Below, in pieces: positions 5,840 through 13,134 of a stretch of DNA of 13,134 bases. The stretch is taken from the NCBI GenBank assembly GCA_026770575.1, contig MU657199.1:145745-158878 (forward strand). The letters run 5' to 3'. Every line of letters begins with the position of its first letter. Position 1 is the stretch's first letter. Below the pieces are notes generated by a model. That model made no database searches, had not been told where the DNA came from, and worked only from the letters and a program-made list of their open reading frames with translations. The translations under genes were made by a program, and so were the position numbers. This DNA is from Pelagophyceae sp. CCMP2097. Lineage: Eukaryota; Sar; Pelagophyceae.

Positions 5840-8811
5840 ATGGAAAAGTCTTATCTGCGGTATGTCTGCGAGGCACGGTCCGGCGTGATCGTCTCACCGC
5901 GTTCCAACATCGCCTGCGACGCCAATGGCCGCGTCGTCGGCGCCGCCGTGCGCGACGTTTTAGCGTGGGACCTGCGCAAGGGCGAGGCGACGAAGTTTAA
6001 GTGTGATCCTACGGCGCCGGAAGACGGCGCGGGCGGCGAGTGCGTCTTCGTGGCGCTCGGCGACGACGGCAAGTCCGTCGCGGCGGCTTATGGCAGCGGC
6101 CTCGTCCGTGTCTGGCGCGGCGACGACGTCTGCGTCTTTGAAGGGCACCGCGCTGCGCCGACTGCGCTCCGGTGGTGAGTCCCATCTCTCGCAAGGATGG
6201 TCGACGGACTGGTCCTCGACGGAGCACTCGGCGGACCTCGACGGAGCCCTCGACGGGAGCCCTCGGAGGACCCGATGGCCCTCTCCGGACGCCCCATCGC
6301 GACGCCCGTAGGTGTCCCGGGTCTGCTTTACTTTGTTCGGGAGGCGCCAACGGCGACGTCGTGCTCTGGGACGCCGTCGCCGAGCGCGGCCTCGCCCGGC
6401 TCCGCGGCCACAAGGCGCAGTGCGCTGACGTCGCTTTTCTGGGCGACTGGGCGGACGCGGAGCAAGGGTCGAGGCTTGTGGTGTCGGCTTCGAAGGACAC
6501 CACCACTAAAGTTTGGGATGCAAACACAAAAGACTGCATCCAAACAATCTCCTTCGGCGGCGACGCGGACACGGTGCGTGGCCGACTGCATGGCGGCGCC
6601 TCGGGCCTTCCTTTTCCGATTGCAAGAAGTCAAAGACTGTTTCACTGACGATGATAGGCTTGCCGTTGCCTCGACGTCGACGCGGTCCACCGACGCCTGG
6701 CCACGGGCGGCGCGGACCTGCAGCTCTGGGCCGTCTCGGAAAGGTGGGGCGACGGTGAACCTCCTTTAAAAGCGCTCGGTGCCATTCCTCGCCGCGGTAA
6801 CGCCGCGTGCTTGGAACTTCGCTTCAACCGCCTCGCCACGGCGTCAAACGACGTCTCCACCTTTGGCGTTTTAACGGCGGCGTCGACGGTGGAGCTTTAT
6901 GCGCTGAGGCCTTTTTCTTTGGCTGCGAAGAAGATGAAACGTCGTTTAAAACGCAAACGGGAAAAGGGCACCGCGCAACGGCCAAAGGGCACTGCGGCGA
7001 AGGACGAAGAAGAGGAAGACGACGACGACGCGCCGACGGCGCAGGACGAGGTGGAGCTCATCCGGATCGTCGAGTGCTTGGCGCCTCGCGCGCGTTCGTT
7101 TGCGTTTGCGCCTTCAGCGCGCGCCGCGGACATTGCGATAGTCGTCGCCACGAGAAAGAATAGCGTCGAGCTGCACCGCATCGCAGACTACCTCTCCTCT
7201 TCGTTCACGGAGAAGGACACGCTCTCGACGGAGGGCGTGGTGACTGCCGTTTTTGACTTGCCGGGCCACCGGTCCGCCGTCCGCTCTTTAGCTTTATCGC
7301 ACGACGGAGAGGCCGTCGGCGCCGCTTCGGCGGGCGGCGTCAAGCTCTGGCGCGGCGGCACGTGCGTCCGCAGTTTGAAGGCGGGGGCGGCGGCTCTGTG
7401 CGTGGCATTCTTGCGCGGAGACGCGTCTTTAGTGGTGGGCGCAAAGGACGGTTCTTTAAGTATTGTAGACATCGCCACGGGCGACGTCCGCGCCGCCGTG
7501 GCGGACGGCGACGGCGGCCACGCGCACGCGGGGGCCGTCTGGGCCCTGGACGTTAGTGAGAAAGCTTTGGGGGATACGGTGATTTCGGGGGGGGCGGATA
7601 AAGAGGTCAAACTTTGGACTTTAGCGGTCGATGCCGAGGGCAAGACGATCCTGAAGCACGCGCGCACTCTGCGCGTCGGCGAGGACGTTATGGCGCTGCG
7701 GTTCGTGGGGGACTCCGGCAACGCAAACCGTCATTACGTGGCAGTTTGCACTTTGGACGCCTGCGTCCGCCTGCTCTACGCCGACTCGTTAAAGTTCAAG
7801 GTCTCGCTCTACGGCCACAAGCTGCCCGTGCTGGCGGTGGACGGCGCGCGGGATTCGGAGTTGTTGGCCACCGCCTCCGCGGACAAGACTTTGAAGCTGT
7901 GGGGGATCGAGTTCGGCGACTTACGCCGGTCCGTCCTCGCGCACGCCGACGCGGTGACGTGCGTCCGGTTCGTGGCGGGGACGCATTACGTGGTGACTTG
8001 CTCCAAGGATGGGAGCGTGAAACAGTGGGACTGCGATCGGGAGGAGCCCTTCGTCCAGACCCTCAAACGAGGCCACGTCGGCGAGGTCTGGGCTCTGTGC
8101 GTCGACGCCGGCGGCGCTAGACTGTTCAGCGGCGGGGCGGACCGCTCGGTTGTCAGTTGGCGCCGGACTGACGAGCAAGTGTTTGCGTCTGAAGAGGCCG
8201 AGTTGGAGTTGGAAGCTACCCTCGACAACCAAGATGCCGACAAGCAGGACCGCGCCATGACCGACGCCTTCGCAGTGGACGAGGCGAAAGCTACAAATGG
8301 GGTGGTGGCCGTCTCGCGTCATACGGCGGCCTCGGAACGGCGCGCTGAAAGGCTGTCCGAGGCTTTAGAACTCGCGGCCGGCGAGGAGGCGTCCCGGGTC
8401 GTGGACCCGAAGCACAAGTTCTCGCCTTTGATGCTTGGTCTGGAACCTCCGAGATACGCCATGAATCGACTCGCGTTAATCCGCCCCGCGGAGCTCGAAC
8501 CCGCTTTACTATTACTCCCAGTCCTGCAAGTCGCCGCTCTGCTGCGCTACGTCGTCGCCGCGCTGCTCCGGAAAGACTTTGACGCGGCCATCGATGTCGA
8601 ACTTTGCGCGAGGGTGGCTGTGTACGCTTTGCGTGTCCACCACCGGGCGGTTTCTTCGCACGCCGACCTCTTAGAGCCGTTGGCCGCACTCCGAGACGCT
8701 CTGCGCGGTCGCCTCGCGCGCGACCGCGGGCTGTACGGCCGCAACCTGGCCGCGATTCGGTTGCAGGACCTTTGCGCTGCTGAGAATCGGGACTTGGACG
8801 AGGCCGCTTGA
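5840..8811 (+). CDS. UTP12: WDR3/Utp12 (Dip2), U3 small-subunit processome WD40 protein (3 exons)
   Basis: Exons 5840-6174, 6312-6573 and 6658-8811 give 916 residues, close to the family length (human WDR3 is 943). Intron 1 is GTGAGT...CCGTAG (phase 2). Intron 2 is GTGCGT...GATAG (phase 0). The N-terminus, KSYLRYVCEARSGVI then LAWDLRKGE, is the WDR3 signature. Multiple WD40 units follow. The region DSLKFKVSLYGHKLPVLAVD, ATASADKTLKLWGIEFGD and SKDGSVKQWD is diagnostic of WDR3 rather than Utp13. After the propellers comes the helical AAERRAERLSEALEL segment. The last 115 residues are a Utp12 domain (ELEPALLLLPVLQVAALLRY, VELCARVAVYALRVHH). In yeast and animals the protein is part of the UTP-B complex, which works with U3 snoRNP on pre-18S rRNA in the nucleolus. 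A Lys/Arg-rich then Asp/Glu-rich insert lies at about residues 290-325. The start context AACCATGG is favourable. Confidence 0.93.
6214..6270 (+). repeat. Minisatellite-like repeat inside WDR3 intron 1
   Basis: CCTCGACGGAGC and variants recur with a period of 22-23 bp (6214-6235, 6236-6258, partial 6259-6270) within the 137-bp first intron. This indicates internal growth of the intron by tandem duplication. Confidence 0.6.
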
Positions 8812-9003
8812 GTCTCTACTAACTAATCTCGACCGGATCTCACGAACCCCGCGGCGAAGTATCTCCTACCGGGGCGCCGCTCCTTGGTCGTTTGGCAGGT
8901 CGGAGCCGCCGGAAGCGCAGGAGTGGGCTTCTTGGGAGCGCGTGATGCGGGCTACGGCCCAACCCCTCTCTCGAGTCGTGCCAGAGGCCCTTTGCGTCAG
9001 CGC

Positions 9004-10046
9004 TCAGTTTACTTGCTTTTGGATAGCGGCCCGTGCGTGGTCGTTGAGGTCGACCTTTTCCAAACACCATCCCAGATACGCGGCGTCCATCTCCTGGAGC
9101 GGGGTCCCAACGTGCTTGCCGAACCCGAAGCGGAGCAACTCGGCCGGGAGATCCGCCGCATTGAGGAGGTTGACGTCGCCCCAGGCGGTTCGGTCGACGT
9201 AGAGGAAGTGCTTGAACGCGTTTCGTTCTTGGGAAAGCTTAAACCGGATGACCGACTGCTCCAACAGAGCTTTCTCAAAGTCGTCGGGCATCACGTCCGT
9301 CTCCAGGCACCCTCGGAGCACGGCCGCCGTCGCCTCGGCGTCGTCGCAGGCAGAGTGCGCCTTGCTGGCGAGGTCGTAGCCGAATTGTTCAGCCGTGGCC
9401 CCCAAGGAGCGCTTGGGCCAACTTCGACGGTGCCAGCTCAAAAAAAGAAACGGGTCCAAAACGCGCCCCGCGTCAATCGCATAGTCGATGCCGTGCCGCT
9501 CAAACTCCGCGTTGAGCAAAGGGACGTCGTAGCCCACGGCGTTGTAGCCGAGCAGGAGGGGAGGCTCGGGTTGCGAAGGGTCCGGGCCGTGGATGAGATG
9601 TTGTACGAATTTCGGGCCGACTTCGCAGAAACTCGGCGACGACGCCACGGTCACGTCGCCGATGCCGTGGACCGCCTATAGGTTACGGTAGGCATCCCCG
9701 CGGCGGTCCTCGTTCGCCGGGCGCCGCCTCTTACCGTGGCCTCTTGCGGGATGTCGCAGCCCGGATTGACGAGCATGCGCCGCCGCGGGCCGACACGGGC
9801 GGCGCCGCGGAAGTAGCAGGCCCCGAGTTCGACCACGCGGCTCTCATCAGTGTCAATTCCCGTCGTCTCAGTGTCAAAGGAGAGGATGAGCGACTCCGAG
9901 ATGGAAACGCGAACTTCCGAGGACAGCGCCGCGCAGAGGCGATTCGGCGCGCGCCGCCGCAGCAGCCGCAGCATGGGCAGCAGCAGCATGGGCCCGCCCC
10001 TCATCGAACTGGAAAAGGTGAAGTGTCGCCAAAAGGCCTTCGACAT
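9004..10046 (-). CDS. DEDDh 3'-5' exonuclease with ExoX-like C-terminal domain (2 exons)
   Basis: Exons 10046-9735 and 9675-9004 give 327 residues. The 59-bp intron (9734-9676) is GTAAGA...CTATAG in phase 0. All DEDDh motifs are present. ExoI is FDTETTG. ExoII lies in LLLGYNAVGYDVPLLNAEF. ExoIII is AHSACDDAEAT, with the His and Asp of the h subtype. The family removes nucleotides from 3' ends using two metal ions; DNA or RNA as substrate cannot be decided here. The C-terminus, RFGFGKHVGTPLQEM then AAYLGWCLEK, resembles the small domain at the end of exodeoxyribonuclease X-like proteins. The first 40-odd residues (MSKAFWRHFTFSSSMRGGP and following LLRLLRRR-type sequence) lack acidic residues and look like an organelle presequence. 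Start alternatives in frame are ATGs at 10004, 9989 and 9974. Its 3' end faces WDR3 across 192 bp. Confidence 0.87.
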
Positions 10047-10163
10047 TGAATTCCGGAAGGAGTAATTCCGGCGAAGCAGATCTAGGGAGCGTTTTAAAAG
10101 AATGTTGGCAGTTGAAACGAAACAGGGCCTTTCGCCATTGCGCACCACTGGGTCCCTCCGAGC
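10047..10163. promoter_or_regulatory. Putative bidirectional promoter between the exonuclease and the 52-residue ORF
   Basis: Only 117 bp separate the two divergent start codons. No clear TATA box is seen. The assignment rests entirely on the small ORF at 10164 being a real gene. Confidence 0.25.
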
Positions 10164-10322
10164 ATGTTTGGGAGCTTACAGGGCGGGTCTGGGGCAGGGC
10201 TGGGCCCTGCCAAAGCGGCTGCGTCTCCGGCGCCCGACTTGGGGCTGCAGAAGACGCGGAATCTCAACTTGAAGGCTTGCGAAAACAAGCTAAAACGGGA
10301 ACTAAATAAATCTTATCCTTAG
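10164..10322 (+). CDS. Possible small protein of 52 residues
   Basis: An ATG at 10164 opens a frame that ends on TAG at 10320-10322. The product starts MFGSLQGGSGAGLGPAKAAA and ends in a charged, helix-like tail, NLNLKACENKLKREL. The composition is balanced and uses AT-ending codons (AAT, AAA, CTA) unlike the Arg/Ala noise of other frames, which is the main argument that it is coding. It could be a complete small protein or the first exon of a longer gene. No strong donor is visible before the stop. I do not recognise the family. Confidence 0.35.
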   Translation: MFGSLQGGSGAGLGPAKAAASPAPDLGLQKTRNLNLKACENKLKRELNKSYP

Positions 10323-11121
10323 AGTGATATTGAAACTTTTCTTCCTGACGAGTCGGAGAAGGGGCAAATCGACGGATTCGAGGCGATCAGGACCAATCGA
10401 CGGATTCCGCCGATTTGCCCCTTTTCAGAAGAGGAAAACAAAAAGCTAAAATGTACGTAGTTTTCAATAATAACACCTTTCGACGACGCCGCAGGCGGCG
10501 GGGAGGGGGCAACGGCTGGGGATTCTTATGCATGATCGATACAGTTTTCGACTGCGGATCCGCCTGGCTAGTCAGTTTCTTCGTGGGCGCCACCTCTGAA
10601 GTGATGCCGACCTTAAAATGGCCTAGACGCGGCCGAATGAAAAAATTAAGCTCGCCACGCGATTCTACGCCCAAAACTACCAAATAGATACATCAACCTC
10701 CCAGCGAATTATGGAGCGCAACACCGCTGCCCGGGCAGCCAACATTCTTACAATTGTAATGAAACGCTCTCAAAGCGGGCCCCGCGTGTTTAAGCGGGTC
10801 GTCCGGCCACTGGTGGCCCTCCAGTGGCACAGTCGGCGGAGGCGCACGAGTTTGCGCCAGGGACCCTTTCCAAAGGTGCACACACAAGAGCGTGTCCTTC
10901 TCGGATGGTTCGTCGCCGGGAGAATGGCTTATGGAGAGTTCAGCACAGCTCGGCTCCTCGACGGATCACATACGATTGGTGGGATGGCACGATCGCCATG
11001 CTTCTTGACGGCGTGGGGGCGGCCCCGGTCAGAGATGCGGCGCCGAGATGGCAGCAGCGCGGCCTTTGGATCAGCCGGAGGAGCGCGCCGAGAGCGCTTC
11101 GATGTTGCTCCGCGGCCTCCG
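10323..11121. other. Intergenic region left of the MYND/Sel1 gene
   Basis: It contains the inverted repeat at 10359-10423 and a perfect 12-bp palindrome TTACAATTGTAA at 10748-10759. Open frames are present on both strands around 10387-10687, but none resembles a family. The right-hand part must include the 3' UTR of the MYND/Sel1 gene. Confidence 0.5.
10359..10423. repeat. Inverted repeat with 17-bp arms
   Basis: AAGGGGCAAATCGACGG at 10359-10375 pairs with CCGCCGATTTGCCCCTT at 10407-10423 with one mismatch, leaving a 31-base loop. A direct repeat, ATCGACGGATTC, also occurs in the left arm and again at 10396-10407. It lies 36 bases after the stop of the 52-residue ORF. It may be a mobile-element remnant or a structured 3' end. 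Confidence 0.65.
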
Positions 11122-12237
11122 CTACACCCTGTGCGCCTCCAGATACACCCTGTGCGCCTCCAGCGCGCCGACCGCCGCTGCGGCCTCGGCGGACCCCTGC
11201 GCGGCGGCGCGCTTGTAGAGGCGCAGCGCCTCGTCGAGGTCCTCCTGCACGCCTTCGCCGTATTCGTAACACACGCCGAGTTTGTAGAGTGCGGGTGCGG
11301 CCGCGTCGCCCTCGGCCGCGGCGAGGCGCCACCACTTCACGGCCTCGGTGTGCGACTGCGCCACGCCGCTGCCGCTGGAGAAGAGCGTCCCGAGAGTGTA
11401 TTGGGACGCGGGTTGCCCTTGCTCGGCTGCGCGCTGAAGCCACATCGCGGCGGTCTTGGGGTTCATCTTGACCCCGTTCCCAAACGCATAAAAGATCCCC
11501 AGTTGCGCCTGAGCAAGAGCATGCCCTTGCGCCGCGGAGAGCTGGTACAACTCGAACGCTCGCTTCGGCGAGGCCTTGAGACCCATACCGCCAGTACGGT
11601 ATGCGGCTGCGAGGTGCTCCTGCGCCTCGGCGTTCCCCCTGTCCACGTGCTTCTGCAGCCGGCGCACCGCCTCAGCGACGGAAGTGGGGGCCGGCGCGCG
11701 GCAGAGCGGGCAGCGCTTGTCGTGCTGCCGGCACTTGTTGGAGCATTCCGTGCAAAGCCTCTTGATGCAGCACATGTATAATGTTTGCCGATCACCTCTG
11801 AGTGGCAGCAGGTCGAGGCAGACAGCGCAGGTGCCGCGCCAGTCCGGCGCGCCGTCGTTCGGCGCGCTGGCCTTGACGACGGCCGTCGCTCCAACAGCTG
11901 ATAAGCGCGCCTTGGCATTGTCCACCGGCGCGTTTTCTGCTCGAACAGCCGATAAGCGCGCCGCCGCCTTGGTACCGTCCGCCAACAAGACGTCCTCGAC
12001 GATGGCCGGCTCCTCCTTGATCTTCAGCTTCGCCGGCATCATTTCGTCGAGGAGCCGGTCCTGGAACTTTGCTGCCAGCTGCTTGCATGCCTTGTTGTGC
12101 CCACCCTCCTTCCAATCGAAGAGCTGGCACGCCTTAGAGCAGTAGTGGCGCGATTTGCACTTGGTGCACTGCTTGCCGCCCGGCGCGTCGCAGACGCAGC
12201 AGGGCTGCGGGACGGCTGCGACCGGCGCGTCCCCCAT
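11122..12237 (-). CDS. MYND zinc finger, RING-like and Sel1-repeat protein
   Basis: A single exon of 371 residues. The MYND finger spans residues 13-51: C13xxC16, C24xxC27, C33xxxC37 and H47xxxC51, including HYCSKAC. A RING-like zinc cluster spans 137-179: C137xxC140, C156/C157, C162xxC165 and CPLC at 176-179. From about 197 to 352 come four Sel1-like repeats with the usual AAxxGxxxAxxxLG pattern, for example AAEQGQPASQYTLG. MYND and Sel1 modules bind proteins. A RING could recruit a ubiquitin-conjugating enzyme, but its ligand order is irregular, so ligase activity is unproven. The linker repeats ARLSAV at 93-98 and 110-115. The last 15 residues contain EAHRV twice because of a 21-bp duplication. 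I know related MYND plus Sel1 proteins as an expanded family in pelagophyte algae. The start ATG is followed by G. Confidence 0.9.
   Translation of the reverse strand: MGDAPVAAVPQPCCVCDAPGGKQCTKCKSRHYCSKACQLFDWKEGGHNKACKQLAAKFQDRLLDEMMPAKLKIKEEPAIVEDVLLADGTKAAARLSAVRAENAPVDNAKARLSAVGATAVVKASAPNDGAPDWRGTCAVCLDLLPLRGDRQTLYMCCIKRLCTECSNKCRQHDKRCPLCRAPAPTSVAEAVRRLQKHVDRGNAEAQEHLAAAYRTGGMGLKASPKRAFELYQLSAAQGHALAQAQLGIFYAFGNGVKMNPKTAAMWLQRAAEQGQPASQYTLGTLFSSGSGVAQSHTEAVKWWRLAAAEGDAAAPALYKLGVCYEYGEGVQEDLDEALRLYKRAAAQGSAEAAAAVGALEAHRVYLEAHRV
11123..11164 (-). repeat. 21-bp tandem duplication at the end of the MYND/Sel1 gene
   Basis: TACACCCTGTGCGCCTCCAG occurs at 11123-11142 and again at 11144-11163, period 21. 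The second copy extends the protein by seven residues (LEAHRVY type) in frame. Confidence 0.85.
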
Positions 12238-12733
12238 CGGTCGCGGTCGTCGGCGCCGCCCGCCGCGTCGGCCGAATCCGGGAGATAATCCGGGCTGCCG
12301 ATCTCTGGCGGTCCTAGATCTAGTTAATTCAACGATGGCCAGATCGCAAGTTCAACGATCACACGAACAATGGGAAGCATCTGCAGTTTATTTAGCGATT
12401 CCGCGCGGCCTGAGTCGCGACATAGAGACAGGGGTTCGTTACAAAACAAACGATTTTTTACAAAAGCTGGAACGGCCATGTGGTACGGCGCGGGCTATTA
12501 GGGCGACTTAAGGGTGTATATCAGCAATTGCCCCCGACGTCGATAGAGCGCCTGGAAATAAGTCGCCAAAATCACCGCTTCAGCGACGAATTTCACATCG
12601 CCTTGGCGGATGGCGCGCCTTCGCTGCACCATCCAGAGGGCAAGATAAGCAGCAAGGGGCACTTTTGTGGCCGAACGATGTACTTTTTTGTACTTTTTTC
12701 CAGAGGGCTTGGAAGGTTCTAATTTTTGCATGG
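12238..12733. other. Noncoding region upstream of the MYND/Sel1 gene
   Basis: The first part should be the promoter of the MYND/Sel1 gene. Base composition drops in GC from about 12310 onward. The short ORFs on both strands near 12480-12730 overlap each other and show no family features. A 10-bp tandem repeat, GTACTTTTTT, lies at 12679-12698. Confidence 0.5.
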
Positions 12734-12927
12734 GCGCCTACATACACGGGCTCGCGCTGTTTACCGAAAAGTACTGCGAAGGTAACTCTCACGCCCGTCA
12801 CTTTGTCGCCATATAATAAATATTTAGCGATCAAATAGTTGGCGAAGGGAAAAAGTACGTGATGGGGGTCGACTAACTCCGTACTTTTGTTCGGTAAACG
12901 ACGCCAGCCCGTGTCTTCGTAGGTGCG
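12734..12927. mobile_element. MITE-like element with long imperfect terminal inverted repeats
   Basis: The left end (12734 to about 12776) and the right end (about 12880 to 12927, reversed) align over some 45 bases. They share CCTAC, CACGGGCT, GTTTACCGAA and AAGTAC in the same order. About 100 bp lie between, with an AT-rich centre (ATATAATAAATATTTA). It carries no coding capacity. Size, terminal inverted repeats and an AT-rich core fit a non-autonomous DNA transposon. No target-site duplication was found, so the ends are approximate. Confidence 0.45.
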
Positions 12928-13134
12928 TCAAGCTAATCCCTGGATACACGACCTTTTTGAGAAATCGAAAACCGGATAGCGACCATCCCTCGTCCCAAGG
13001 TAACCGAGGCGCTGCAGGGCGATGCTACGTCGCCTTGATGCACCCTGGGGGCACACTTCCACCAAGCTGGCCGTATCAGAGACCTCGAGAAAGTCATTTT
13101 TCCTCTGTTCCAGGAGAGGATTTGTTTCGTAACG
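12928..13134. other. Unassigned right end of the window
   Basis: No ORF or RNA gene was recognised in these 207 bases. A short stem, GGCGA...TCGCC, occurs near 13018-13035. Confidence 0.4.

Noticed and set aside
4926..5888. 320-residue plus-strand frame running into the WDR3 start
   Set aside because: Arg/Ala/Pro-rich with Ser-Thr runs derived from the spaced repeat; no family likeness, and it overlaps the WDR3 start in another frame.
5840..8811. Assignment of the large WD40 gene to Utp13/TBL3
   Set aside because: Considered first, but the SLYGHKLPVL, LWGIEFGD and N-terminal YLRYV motifs and the Utp12 domain fit WDR3/Utp12.
8816..8825. CTACTAAC, similar to a yeast branch point, just after the WDR3 stop
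   Set aside because: No suitable donor precedes it, and the protein already ends with a complete Utp12 domain.
10711..11781. 356-residue open frame on the plus strand
   Set aside because: Most of it is antisense to the clear MYND/Sel1 gene, and the rest has no family features.

Overview
The window reads as a nuclear contig from a GC-rich, intron-bearing eukaryote. Splice junctions can be placed by eye: GT or occasionally GC donors, TAG or CAG acceptors, and introns of 48 to 137 bp. The mix of tandem WD40 arrays, a MYND/RING-like/Sel1 protein and a protein with a plausible bipartite plastid presequence suggests a photosynthetic stramenopile, most likely a pelagophyte of the Aureococcus type. 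That placement is inference; no ribosomal or organellar marker is present.

Layout, left to right. (1) 2-793 (+): 3' end of a WD40-repeat gene built from near-identical 126-bp units. (2) 936-1875 (-): three-exon TPR protein, probably plastid-targeted, convergent with the WD40 gene. (3) 2224-4725 (-): a thirteen-exon HMG-box protein whose Lys-rich/Asp-rich regions are split into short exons, nearly all bounded by phase-1 introns. (4) 4726-5839: spacer between divergent genes, with promoter-like repeats and a weak candidate gene on the minus strand. (5) 5840-8811 (+): WDR3/Utp12, a small-subunit processome component. (6) 9004-10046 (-): two-exon DEDDh exonuclease with an ExoX-like tail, convergent with WDR3. 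(7) 10164-10322 (+): possible 52-residue protein divergent from the exonuclease. (8) 11122-12237 (-): single-exon MYND, RING-like and Sel1-repeat protein. (9) 12238-13134: less GC-rich noncoding DNA with a MITE-like element of about 194 bp.

The genes do not form one pathway. WDR3 (rRNA processing) and the HMG-box protein (chromatin) are nuclear. The TPR protein and the exonuclease look organelle-directed. The MYND/Sel1 and WD40 proteins belong to families of interaction scaffolds.

The most striking structure is the HMG-box gene. A module of one charged exon plus one short intron has been copied in tandem, and several of the introns are recognisably homologous. Because every module starts and ends in phase 1, each copy is frame-neutral. 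Three of these introns are also multiples of three with no stop codon. Two other introns, in the TPR and HMG genes, do not fit strong GT donors. Together these make intron gain and intron/exon module duplication the main theme of the window.
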